Assembly: GCA_018806985.1 (NCBI GenBank)
Contig: JADANN010000380.1
Span: forward strand, 1,986,501-2,050,500
Source of the DNA: Angiostrongylus vasorum
Lineage: Eukaryota; Nematoda; Chromadorea; Rhabditida; Metastrongylidae
Direction: 5' to 3'
DNA length: 64,000 nt
How positions within the stretch are numbered: position 1 is the first letter of the stretch; every line of letters starts with the position of its first letter. The notes beneath the pieces are model-generated. The model searched no databases, was not told where the DNA came from, and saw only the letters and a program-made list of their open reading frames with translations. A program made the position numbers and the translations under genes. Shown here piece by piece: positions 24,301 to 34,254 of this stretch.

Positions 24301-27300
24301 TGGGATGATACTTCAACCACGTCAAGAATTCTGCACACCAAAGACAGAGAGTTTGAACGATATTTTCTAGAAGTAACCGTCACTCACAGCGTCCAGAAGA
24401 AAAGCGCACCTCAGGTGTTCGAAACGGCGCATATTGGGATCCGGGTTCGATAGCGAAGCAAAGATGGGCCGGTCATATAATAAGAACTGGTGATCAAACA
24501 GAATGCAAGCGTCCTCTTGGAAGACCACCCAAACGATAGGCGGAGGTGTTCGTGAGTCAACCACCTGCACTCGCAGTTGGCAACGATTCCAGGATTACGG
24601 AATAGTCCTCGCAGATGTCAACATGTTTGAAGCAGACTACCACCATGGACGACAACATTCACGTACCCAAGTAAGTATGAAATATATTGATGACCTTACG
24701 TCGTTTTGTTGTTCCATTATAGTCCGGCATAGAATCTTCACAAGCAATCGCACCTTAAGCCATTTGTTTAAAAAAAAACAAATGATACTTGACGTAATAC
24801 GAAAAGTAATCAACCACCTATGTCGAATTCTTCGTCTTTGACTTCATCGCTACCAGCGTAAGCCAACTGCCGGGCCATCACACGTCCAATCGGAACAATA
24901 CGGCGAGCTGCCATCCTTGCACCTAAAGTGCAGTACGATGGAGAATTATTTCCAATTAATTCTCAAGATAAAAGCATTGGGTTGACAGTTCTGTGTAACC
25001 GTGGAAATCACAGGGACGTAGCAGTTATGGTACTGGTGAAAGTTAAAACTAAGAAATATGAATTAGATCGGAAACCTGACATCGTAGTAACAAATCAATT
25101 ATTATACGTTCCATTCACCAATACAGTGAACAAAGATATTTTGTTAAGGCTATCACTAACAGTTCCTACGTAAATAGCGGCTTGTAGTAGGTTGCTTACC
25201 ATAATACAATATAACCTCTACAAAATATAGAGGTTTTAGAGTTTTTTCACCATAATTTTCTACGTATGCCATATATATGGATGTAAACATATATACTTAT
25301 TTCCTTAGTAATAGGTACTGCAGTGATAGCGCTTACACGTACCGCCCAAATTATCCAGACGCTGGTTCGATCCGGCGCCGGTGCCACCAATCACCAAATC
25401 TCTCATCCCTCCGTGGTCGAGAAATTGGTACTGCCCTAGCGCGGCTACTTCCGGGATACCACAGGAGTCGACTCAATCGCCATTCAACTACATTCATGAA
25501 AAAGACGATAATTCTTAGGTAGCAGCCGAAGCCATACGCAAGAAATTTGAAGCTGTTCGCGGATGGTGGAGGCGAGGAAATAAATCAATGCAAGAATTGC
25601 TGGGATCCTCACAGAATGATACATGTGGTACCATATCATGTAATAAAAAAAATAAAAGCATTTCTCTACAGATACATCAAAAGTTTAGATGACTGACGTT
25701 TCGGCGATTTCGCTTTCCTCAGAGCTGTGCTGTTACGAGTGGAACGGCTCTGAGGAAGGCGAAATCGCCGAAACTTCAGCCATCGACCAACAACATCAAC
25801 GACAACTTATACCAATCTCGCATCAGCTCAGTAAGATCAATTCAAAAGTTTAGAAATTTGGCAATTTTGAGTGCATTTTGCCAGTTCAAACTATTTCTTC
25901 AGAATCGAGAGCACTTTAACCGACTCTTTTTCAACATTAATCGAGGTTATATTCTCGCATTTGCATTGTACGGAAGCAAAAGTAGACGTAATGCCTCGAT
26001 AATATGAGATACCGGCAAGCAATTGCTAATAACGGGATAGAGGACATTATGTGAAATGGAACAACAACGACCATGAACTGCTCACAGGGTGGCAGAAAAA
26101 GTTATGGGCATGTCCCGGATCGATATCCCGTGACCTCATAACAACTGCAGAAGTTTGGTGAACGGATTCCTAGAATTTTGCATTTAACTATACTGGAAGG
26201 AAAAGGTAAAAACATATTTCAGAAACTTTTTTTCTTCTTTATTTTTTTATTTTTATAAGACCTGTCTTCACGTCTACTGTGCGGTTCCCAGCACTTCTCA
26301 CATTCGATTCGTTTCCTCGCACCCGTTACCCTTGGAAACCTTCCGACTTTTACACGTAGCTTCGGCTACTGCTTGAGGATCATTTCAACTTGAATGCCGT
26401 AGAATGTTGGCCCATTCAATCTTCTCCGAGATGAGATAGCCGGGCTGGAGCGTTCCCAGTGGGATAGCAGAGAGCGATTTTTTTCCCGGAAGTTCGGTGC
26501 CGATTTCCCGACCCCGCAGAGATGACAGGCTTGGCTGGCACGGAGCGGAATCGAACTAGCACCACGCTCGTGATGACCGACATCACTACCACCGTGTTAT
26601 CCACCCCATCATTTTGGAATATTGCAGCGTAAAAAGGTAACTTGGGATAAAAACATCCGCATCTTTTAAAAAATGTGTACAGAACGTTTGCAATAAAAAA
26701 AAATTGTGCCGATTAAAAAATGTCTGAAATTTGTATAATGAGCACCTCTACGTTTTTGTTCAATGTGCTATAACCTGTACATTGAAAAACTCAACCACTT
26801 TCATTGTCGTTGATAACAGTGGCTGGTAATGAAGAAGCAACTGCAATAGTATTTTCCATCACTGGAAGTGCTAGTGCTGCTCTCTTTGCGGCCTTCTGGG
26901 CATCCAGTTCACGCCAACCACCCAACGTTGCTAACAAGATTTTCCAGATCAGAAGCAGAACCTAAATTATTTTAAAACAAATTACAAAACAATGTGCCAT
27001 TTTGGCTTTGACTTGCATTTCCATAAACAGCAAATTGAAGTATACACAAAGACAGCTTGAAAAAAGATGGACAACGATAACTTGAGTAACTTCGCAGATT
27101 ACGTTTGAACACAAGCGAAAGGGCGTTTCTAGAACGAAATCCATAAAATATTCACCTTTTTAATAGGGAAATGCGGTGATGAACCAGTGTAAAATGGAGG
27201 GAGCATTTCGAAAAGTACTAGAAGCAAAGGCTGACCGACATAGTCTAACGGTTCACTCAGTTCAGCTAGAAATGCACTCCTTTTATGTGATAAAGTAGGA

Positions 27301-30300
27301 TCTTCACTTGACAGCTTTTCAGTGAGGTCTTGATTGCGAATTAACTCCACCATATGGTAAAGCGCGGATAACACCGTTCTTATAGCTTCGTTGTCCGCTA
27401 TTGTCGCAGCACGACGGTTTCGTCGATCTGAACTAAATTGATAAGAAACATTGCAGAATGAAACTTTGGTGTGTAGCTCGAAAGTAAAGCTCTGCTAATT
27501 AACCATTAATGAATGACTGACCACCTTCTGCTAAGTCAGCACTGCTTGGGCAACGACTACCTCGGGAACTAGCTTTCGATTCCCGACCCCCATCGGTTGT
27601 TGCACCAAGGCCACCATCAAAGGGCTCACATATCTCAGTCATCAGCAAGCTACTGAGAGCCTGAATGACCAGCCCATACAAGATTCTTGGCAATATACAA
27701 CAGACGTAACACATGATTTTACGTAATATTTGGTCATAAAAAGTATGTATTACAATGGGTCCTCAACGAAACAGTTCTTGTTATGCTAACCTGATAAGCG
27801 CCAGCTTTATAAGCCAAGTGAGCGTTGAGGAATGCACTATGTAAACAATCCACTTCATGGTCACCTGTGCCCTTGTCAAAAGTTGCTGTTAACAAGATAC
27901 CAGCTTCGACCTCTTCCTCATCAGTGTAGTCAAGATAAGCACCCTAAAAACAGAAACCATTCCAAAAAAAACTTTTCAGCTGGAAAAAAAAACTTCTGAG
28001 AAATTATAAAAAATGAACAAGGTCTAAATAAAAGCAACTAGAATGAAACCAAAGCTCTTGACGCAATGATTCCTGGGATTGCTTTTCTCTTAGCTGTGCT
28101 TGTGAATGGAAATATTAAACTTCTTCTTAGCAACTCCACGCCCATGAACACTTGGCCACGACAAGGGTGAACTCTCAGGAAAGATAACAATAACAATAGT
28201 AATGATGGTAACAATAACAATAATAAGTACAGTAACAGTCTTTCAAGCACTGGGGAGAATTTTTGAAAAATAACTAAAGAATACAAGTATAAGGATGCCG
28301 AGGTTTGAGCAGAACTTGGAACCTCAGCTTGGTTTCGAACCCGCGATTACTCTTGCCACTGCCTCACGTGCTATCCACCACATCTACCGAAACCCGTACT
28401 TTGCCTTTTCCTCAGAGTTCTGCTCATATCTCAGCATCCTTGTAGTTGTGCTTCATATCATACTCTGCCAAGAAAAAAGGAACAAGCAGTAAACAAAAGA
28501 GGTAACTAAGACATTCACCTGAAGGATGTAAAGCATTATACGGACACTTGCAAGTCGCACATCCGGTTCGGCACTCTCCATCCTCGCACAGAGATCTTGC
28601 ATGATGAACATCCTCTTTGCCATTGGTAATGATGAAAAGTGGAATGGAGGTAGAATCTGAAAAGCGTGGTTTTGAATAAACCACAAGAAAGAAAGGTAAC
28701 AGTCAAGCTATGCAAAGGTTCTTGCAAGAGACTACGATATGACTTGAGAATTGGCCAAGTAGTTAACACATTCGTGAGACTATAAGAAGTAAGTTAACCT
28801 CATCTGCATCCGAAGTCACATTCTGTAAAGATGAAAGCCCGTTTTTCTTGAAGCTAAAAATGTTCTTTTCCTCAAAGTAATTGAAAACTTAAATCTTAGT
28901 CAGATTTTATACCAGACAACATTCTAGAAAGTCACTAGACCCTCAGAGCGATCCTGTTCGCCATGTTCTCAACATTAAATGTTCTGGACATGGAGAATTC
29001 GTGAACAGTGCAGTACTGGACAAAAACGAATGGAACACGTACACCAAAGGACAGAAAACCCAGTTTCAATAGAAAAGCATCATTCTACAAACAGAAAGAT
29101 CTCACTTTTTTGTAATCGGTACGAAAAACTTGCCTCGTTATTGTCGGCATACACTTTCCAGCACTGAATGTTACTAGCAAAGTCGTCGAGTTCAGAATAT
29201 GTGTACAATTCTGCCAGCTCATTGAGAAGGCTATCACTATCACTGTACTCGAATTCAATGTCACAGTCGTTCTAAAACTTCATTTCATTAAATAGTATTA
29301 TTGACAGCGTTAACTTTTCATTTGTTGCCTACTACAATTTTTCGCGGCAGAGTAATATGTGTGATACAACCACAACGGTGCTGAGACATTTACAAAACCC
29401 CGGACCGCAGGTGTCTGAGGTAGGGATCGAACACGCTATTACCCTTTTCTGGATCTAACGCGTTCACCACCACACCATACGAGTCCTTCGTTTCGCCTTT
29501 CTCTCAGCTGTGTTATTGACCTATAGTCGCTATCAGCAATCACCTGTCAACAGGGATTGATCTGGGGAACACATATCAGCACTGAACCTCAGTTAAGCTG
29601 AGGCTGTAGTGGCACGATGTGGTAGTAACGCTTTAATGTTCTGGACACTTTAGCCCCCGGAAAGGATGACAGTGAGTTCGATCACCACCACAGACACCTA
29701 CGTTCCGGAGTTTTGCAATTATCGACAGTTTTTGGAGAGTCATAACACTCAAAAAAATGGCCGCTATTGGAAAAATCCGTCGATAGTTCGGATACCACCC
29801 ATATACAATCAGAAAGATGAATAAAACCTCAGGACTTCAAAGTGACGACGCTCAACAGAACAGCACAACGTAAGGGAGGACAAGATCACGAATTAAAAGT
29901 TCTTCCGCAAAACATTCCAGTAATCTTTTAATTCAATAGAGAAAGAACAAAGAACTGTAGAGTACTGCACTTAGGTAATAAAGTACTACATTTAAGTAGA
30001 CCTTACCATATCTACACTTTCTGCTCGATTAATAGGTACATCAGCAGTTGTTGTTCCATGTGAATCCTTAAGCTGCTTGAGCTTCACCAAAAGTGCAGAT
30101 CGTCGCTGAGCTAACGATGATTCGCTGTACTCAATGTCCTCAGCTTGTGTCAATTTCTTATCGCCATATACTGAAGCAGGACTTTAATGAGAAGAAGCCT
30201 AAGCTAAAACGATACTGATCGTTCGTTTAAGACGAAAAGGTTCCTCCGAAAGAATTCAGAACCGCAAGCATATCGGTATGCAAAGGTACAGCAAGGTTAA

Positions 30301-30394
30301 GATCCAACGACCTACCATCCTCAGCGAAATTCGGACGTATGCCTCGTCTCTTGCTATCGCGATCCAGATCTCTCTCAACTGGAGAGTCCACCAT
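18317..30394 (-). CDS. farl-11: Striatin-interacting protein (STRIP1/2, FARL-11) homologue
   Basis: Scaffold subunit of the STRIPAK phosphatase-kinase complex. Exons: 30394-30316, 30170-30007, 29271-29134, 28822-28799, 28656-28519, 27943-27791, 27660-27522, 27427-27156, 26961-26796, 24922-24815, 24025-23884, 23793-23670, 22489-22331, 22275-22120, 22059-21834, 21294-21188, 21121-20766, 18708-18588 and 18434-18317, about 962 aa (human STRIP1 837). Landmarks: acidic N-terminal FEYSDSDS, HFPIKKV, CLPWRSKVSKQELETFL, PIPIHRSVETL, LLPNLCQYVVALLKILLAAAP, LNHIYQYEYL, the conserved VFKSAPILKRSLK and YLGRQWRKSN block, and the end EDEVLKRNIDW. Every joint agrees in phase except exon 16, where one surplus base in AAATTT (21212-21217) divides the reading between two frames. 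Exon 4 is only 24 nt; exon 3 ends with an AG/GCAAGT donor. Donor choice at 27522 versus 27525 and 24815 versus 24818 is open. The start ATG is 3 nt after TTGATTTCAG. Confidence 0.93.
19470..19735 (-). mobile_element. SINE family A, old copy
   Basis: Recognisable head end (GGAATCGAACCAACGCG and GCAGGGCACAAC) and tail side (ATCAATCCCTGATAGATATG), heavily diverged between. In the farl-11 intron 18709-20765. Confidence 0.6.
19745..20140 (-). mobile_element. Family D repeat, near full length
   Basis: Minus-oriented: CACTTGGACACTTGGATGGC tail side, GGTTTAGCCGTTATGGTTCC, GATGGAAATGCCGTACCCC, GTTGGACACCCAGGAAC. Confidence 0.75.
20190..20390 (+). mobile_element. Family C, right half
   Basis: GGGTGATTGCTGATGGCAG, CATGGTGTGGTGGTGAACGC, then GCAAATATCTCAGCACCAT. 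Follows the family D repeat at 19745-20140 closely. Confidence 0.7.
21505..21785 (-). mobile_element. SINE family A with target-site duplication
   Basis: Minus-strand SINE in the farl-11 intron 21295-21833. The flanks share CGATTTCTA, a 9-nt duplication consistent with LINE-mediated insertion. Confidence 0.8.
22700..23150. mobile_element. Family C inverted pair, diverged
   Basis: Minus-oriented 22700-22960, plus-oriented 22960-23150; halves meet near CTCCCGTTGATGGCTG. In the farl-11 intron between exons 12 and 13. Confidence 0.55.
24190..24660 (+). pseudogene. Non-LTR retrotransposon C-terminal remnant
   Basis: In the intron 24026-24814 and partly antisense to farl-11. The frame around 24450-24560 reads like the end of a non-LTR reverse transcriptase protein (RWAGHI-like, then RPLGRPPKR and AEVFV), the same region that ends the RTE copy at 36.4 kb (RWAGHIKRMND, GRPPTRW). 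It is interrupted by stops and frame changes and no RT palm is present. Confidence 0.5.
25310..25645 (+). mobile_element. SINE family B
   Basis: CTGCAGTGATAGCGC head, GCTGGTTCGATCCGGC B box, CTCATCCCTCCGTGGTCG centre, GGATGGTGGAGGCGAGGAAA 3' part and an AATAAAAAAAATAAAA tail. In the farl-11 intron 24923-26795. Confidence 0.75.
25692..25783. ncRNA. Two hammerhead-like hairpins, head to head
   Basis: Plus-strand copy (25746-25781): GGCT, CTGAGGA, stem GGCG/CGCC, GAAAC, TTC, AGCC. Minus-strand copy (25726-25692): CTGAGGA, AGCGAAATCGC stem, GAAAC, GTC. The two form an inverted repeat with arms of about 34 nt around a loop near 20 nt, inside a farl-11 intron. The plus copy has TTC where GTC is expected. 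Confidence 0.45.
26225..26610 (-). mobile_element. SINE family B
   Basis: Well-preserved minus-strand copy: A-rich tail side at 26240, AAGCCGTAGC-type centre, and head with CGGAATCGAACTAGC (B box complement) and CCACCGTGTTATCCACCCC. Same farl-11 intron as the copy at 25310, opposite strand. Confidence 0.8.
28180..28240. repeat. AAC/AAT-rich simple repeat
   Basis: Loose run of AATAACAAT-like units in the farl-11 intron. No function inferred. Confidence 0.7.
28285..28505 (-). mobile_element. Family C, diverged
   Basis: Contains GGTTTCGAACCCGCGATTAC, CACGTGCTATCCACCAC and CATATCTCAGCATCCTTG, and ends CAGTAAACAAAAG. Confidence 0.55.
29310..29725. mobile_element. Family C inverted pair
   Basis: Minus half 29310-29600 (GGGATCGAACACGCTATTAC, GCGTTCACCACCACACC), truncated plus half 29600-29725 ending in GTTCCGGAGTTTTGCAA. 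Between farl-11 exons 2 and 3. Confidence 0.7.
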
Positions 30395-30412
30395 ATCCTG
30401 AAATCAAGGCGA
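30395..30412 (-). promoter_or_regulatory. Putative spliced-leader acceptor of farl-11
   Basis: A TTGATTTCAG acceptor ends 3 nt before the first ATG of the STRIP homologue. No cis exon was recognised directly upstream. This arrangement is typical of nematode trans-splicing. It is an inference: a 5' cis exon further right remains possible. Confidence 0.5.
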
Positions 30413-31779
30413 ATACAGATGAAATCTCGGATTCTCAGAAATCGACATGCTCACAGAAACGTAGAATAATTGTGGTCACCAGGTAAAAGGTCTAAGGAAT
30501 CACCATCTCTTGTTTATTCCAATTCTCTTCCTTCGTGATCACTGAGAATGAGTGAGAGAAGCACGAACTAGAGGGATATATTTTATTATATCTCAACATT
30601 AGCAAAATCTGACTAATGAGTCAGAAGAACCACAAGGGAGTATTCCAATGACAAACACTTTTCTAATCCAGAATTATCACGTCACCATCCATCAGTGACA
30701 GAATTCGTTACAAAGATTTTAACTGTTCCAGTAGATCTGGTGAGAGACAACATGTTCATGGCATAAAAGATGGCCAACGACTCAGATCATCGGCTCTGAT
30801 GAGGACGAAACCCTCGAAACGTCAGCCGAATAAAGATTATATATCAATCTCGTGTAAGCTTATCAAGGAAAGAATATATATTGATTAGTCTTACCGAGGT
30901 TACAGGAAAGTCGGTTTTGAAACAAGAAAGCATCTTACCAACAGCCACAGGACAAATACTTACATTAGATGAAAAAAAGTAAAGAAGGCCCACAACAACG
31001 ACAGGTGGTCTTCGAAAAAATCTCGCCACGTGCGGACCAAATAACTCGATGTGTAAAGAGACAACTGATTGGTAACGTAGACAAAATCCGATGGTAACTA
31101 CCTAGTAGCTGATTGATCGGCTTCTGGGGCATCAGAAGTCTGTTGGTTTAACCAAATCAGGTCTATCAGCTGGGCATCGCATTCGTGAATCAGCTTGGGC
31201 TCATCATGGGGGCTCAGTCCGATCTCACTTCAGCACGAAGCCTTCGTGTGGTATCATAAGCAGATGACCAAATGACTGCTCTCGTTCCATTCTTCGCAGA
31301 AGCCACTCTTTGCTCGCATTCCTCGTCCAGAGCGGCAGTTTCTTTCCTTCTGATGTCAATTATGGTGACTCCATGGATGTTTCATACAAGAAGGATCAAT
31401 TGCCATCAACATTTCCTGTACAATGTTTTCGGAATAAGGCTTGATAACAACCTCGTGCTAGTCTTATAATAGAGGCGGGCATTCCTATAACAACTGGACT
31501 ATTTTCCACTAAGCTTTGCTCTTTCCATGGTTTCGGCAACATGAATGGAGTCAGAAGAGTACACTCATGAGAACAAATCGTGAGACGTCGGAAAAACCGA
31601 CGCCAGCGCAGTGTGTGCGGTCACGGCATGCAAAGACGCCTAACTCTCCTTCGCCTCCCCAGATTTTTTCAGTAGTGGTGTACCAGTCAGAGATTCGCCG
31701 AGACTCCTGTTTAGCCCTCCCATGTTGCCGAAAAATCGAAGGCAAACTTCAAGTTTTAAATTTTCTCGGCTTAGGAGTG
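30413..31779. other. Upstream region of farl-11 with unassigned coding-like patch
   Basis: Holds the hammerhead-like hairpin at 30791. At 31100-31500 the minus strand gives coherent but frame-broken peptides (ASIIRLARGCYQALFRKH, KKETAALDEECEQRVASAKN, HECDAQLIDLIWLNQQ). I cannot assign them; they may be a decayed mobile-element protein or part of an upstream gene with sequence errors. Confidence 0.4.
30791..30828 (+). ncRNA. Hammerhead-ribozyme-like hairpin (best stem I)
   Basis: Order of elements: CGGCT (30791-30795), CTGATGA (30796-30802), a short hairpin, GAAA (30816-30819), C, GTC (30821-30823), AGCCG (30824-30828). The outer CGGCT and AGCCG pair perfectly, placing both conserved hammerhead boxes and a GTC cleavage triplet in type I order. 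Stem III is extremely short and stem II weak, so activity is uncertain. Penelope-like elements are known to carry hammerhead motifs. Confidence 0.45.
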
Positions 31780-32178
31780 ATAACACTTCCCAACGGTTCA
31801 CCGCCTCGTCGTGGCTGGGAAGTGTTGCTGGGTGTCGGGTTGCGATATACAGCGGAGGGATTCGTCGCCCCGGCAGGGTCTCCCAAACTGAGAAGGAGTC
31901 CGGCGTTTCCATCAGGAAGCCCAACTAAAAAGTAAACCAATACCAGGATCCACCACCGTCCGGGTACCAAAATAGCCGCATGGTGGCAAGCCCCTTTCTG
32001 ATCCACATAGGTGGCGACCCTTTGTGGTGGTGACGACCTGAGGGCGGACTTTGGCCAGGTTGGCCTCAGGGACTCCAGGGAACCACAATGGCTAAGCCAG
32101 CAAAGCTCCGAGGAATGGGAATTTATGCTGGGGTCCGCACAACCAGTGAAGATGAGCCATCAAAGTATCCAAGTAAGA
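31780..32178 (+). mobile_element. Family D repeat, near full length
   Basis: Plus-oriented copy from CACTTCCCAACGGTTCACC to CATCAAAGTATCCAAGTA. GC-rich enough to produce long meaningless frames on both strands. Abuts the Penelope-like RT fragment. Confidence 0.8.
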
Positions 32179-32184
32179 CTAACG

Positions 32185-32720
32185 GCAGAAGAGCAGTGGC
32201 TAGGCTTGGTGCCAGCAGCTGTCCCATTGCCAATCTCCTCATTTGTGCGTAATATTTCCCACACCTTTCTGAGGATTGAGCAGTTTAGGCACTCCTTTAG
32301 GAGGGCCATGAGCTTCTGAGTGGAGGAGCCATGGATTTATTGCTCCTTTGTGTTGCATAAGAGGTTTGAGGGTGGCTTGCAATGCGGCACATTTGTATAA
32401 AGGGCGGCAACGTCGAAAGACTTCATCATATAAACGCTGTTAGCACACGCGTTACGTAGATGATTCGGGAACATTTGGGTGTTCGTGAGATGAGCTGGGA
32501 TGTATTTTAGTAACTCGGTGAGAATTAGGTTTATAAACCAAGCTATTCTATCCGCGGGCCCATTTAAACAGTTGATGATAAGTCAAACATTGATCGTTGA
32601 GGAGTCGATAGACGCCAGATCATAACTGGATACTGCTTTGCGAGTTTTGATAAGTGAGCATAAAATAGGAGATGTTGGTAGTTCAACTTCAGGTTGTATA
32701 AAAGCTGAACGGGCGCGTGT
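32185..32720 (-). pseudogene. Penelope-like element reverse transcriptase fragment
   Basis: Minus-strand reading gives PLE-type RT blocks: PADRIAWFINLIL, IPAHLTNTQMF, SFDVAALYTNVP, then after stops and frame changes LMALLKECLNCS and LAMGQLLAPSLA. The FDV-LYTNVP and MGQ-LAP motifs are hallmarks of Penelope-like RTs. Broken by several stops; a family D repeat abuts its 3' side at 32178 and a family A SINE its 5' side. Confidence 0.75.
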
Positions 32721-33005
32721 GGCGCAGTGGTCAGAGGTGCCCTGCAACACACACGTGAAACCGATCTCCGCGCCCATAGCTCACGAAGCCTTCCGGGTCT
32801 TAAAAATTAATCCTCCGGGGGTCTTAAAAATGCTACCAGACTTGTCTGGGAGGATAGCAGCACTGGTTCAATACATCAGTAGGCCATCGCGAGTCGTTGT
32901 AAATGCCAGATTTGCATTCAATCACCTCCAAACGATGCTTTATGAAGTCGAATGCATGGCGCATCCCTCAGAGATTGATCAACGTCGACAGCTTTATCCT
33001 TTATC
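32709..33005 (+). mobile_element. SINE family A
   Basis: Head GGGCGCGTGTGGCGCAGTGG, internal near-duplication around 32795-32830 (CCGGGTCTTAAAAAT then CCGGGGGTCTTAAAAAT), and a tail of TTTATCCTTTATCC. Abuts family C at 33010. Confidence 0.85.
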
Positions 33006-33009
33006 CTTT

Positions 33010-33415
33010 ATAATAACTGATGCTTCAATGATGCTGAGATATTTGCAAAGCTACGGGGCCGTAGGTGTCTGTGGTGGGGAACGAACGCGCTATTGTCCTT
33101 TCCGGGGAGTAACGCATTCACCACCACACCATACGGGTCCTTCGTTTCGCCTGTCTCTCAGCTAGTTCTATCGATCTCTGCCATTAGCAATCACCCGTCA
33201 GCGGGATTGATCTGCGGAGCCCAAATCGGCAATGAACCCACTTAAGCTGAGGCTTTAGTTATAATCACAATCTTAACCGTTTTATGTACTGCCTACTCTC
33301 CACCGCATACACCTGCAGTCCGGAGTTTTGCAAATATCTCAACATTATTGAAGTTATATTTCGCAATATACCCTGCCATTAAAAAGAGTAGGCAGTAAAT
33401 AAAATGGTTAAGATA
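33010..33415. mobile_element. Family C inverted pair
   Basis: Minus half 33010-33290, plus end 33290-33415 with CTGCAGTCCGGAGTTTTGC and GTAGGCAGTAAATAAAATGG. Abuts the family A SINE at 32709. Confidence 0.75.
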
Positions 33416-33859
33416 GTAACTGATGCTTTTAAACCTGTCGCGCTTACCACTGTAACCCACACACCGTGTTCACTGTTCTGTATTGACTTCTGAATTCCTC
33501 TTACGTGATAAAGCAAGGTGTCTTCAAAATGTTTTACTGTTTCTTCAAACTTTAACTTACGGCGAATTATCACAAATGCTCTACCCTTATCATTAGCTGA
33601 TAGTCTAACCTTTTCAAGTTGACCTTCACTTAATCTCGACATTAATAATCAGTGCATCAATAAAATACAAGCTAACACGAGGTTGACAGAAAACTTTACT
33701 TGGCTAGAATTTTGACGCCTTTGACGTTTTCAGAGCCGACGATGCGAGTTGATGGCCCACAATCGGGTATTTGGTTTTATCGGCCCTCGAATATGTTGCA
33801 CGTCACGTTTTAGGACAGCTGTGAGGTTGAAAATTAACTTTTTGCGACAATTGTTAACG

Positions 33860-34145
33860 ATAAAGGACAAGGGATAAAGCTCTTTGCGTTTATCAATCCC
33901 CTGAGGGATACGCCATGCATTCGACTTCATTAAGTATCGTTGTAGGTGAGTGAATGCATATCTGGCCTTTACAATGATCTCCGTGGCCTACCGATGTATC
34001 GACCCAGTGCTGCTATCCTCTCAGACAAGTCTGGTACCAATTTGCCGACCTCGGAGGGATGGAAGGCTTGGAGGCCATAGGCGCGGGGGATCGACTCCAC
34101 GTGTGTGTTGCACGGCGCCTCCATCCACTGCGCAACAGGCGCCCT
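33860..34145 (-). mobile_element. SINE family A with target-site duplication
   Basis: Flanked by GTTAACGATA on both sides (10 nt). Lies immediately upstream of the RTE element. Confidence 0.85.
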
Positions 34146-34254
34146 ATGGTTAACGATATTGAGGATAATATTCGAAGATATGCGAAAGTTAATGTCCACT
34201 TGACTGTGGGGCTCTTGATGCCTAAAGCACGCTCACGGGAACGGCTGCAGTGGT

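Noticed and set aside
31516..31935. Long overlapping frames on both strands
   Set aside because: Mostly a GC-rich family D repeat; frames on several strands at once reflect base composition.
32638..33165. A 175-codon plus-strand open frame
   Set aside because: It runs through a family A SINE into a family C repeat and has no protein homology.
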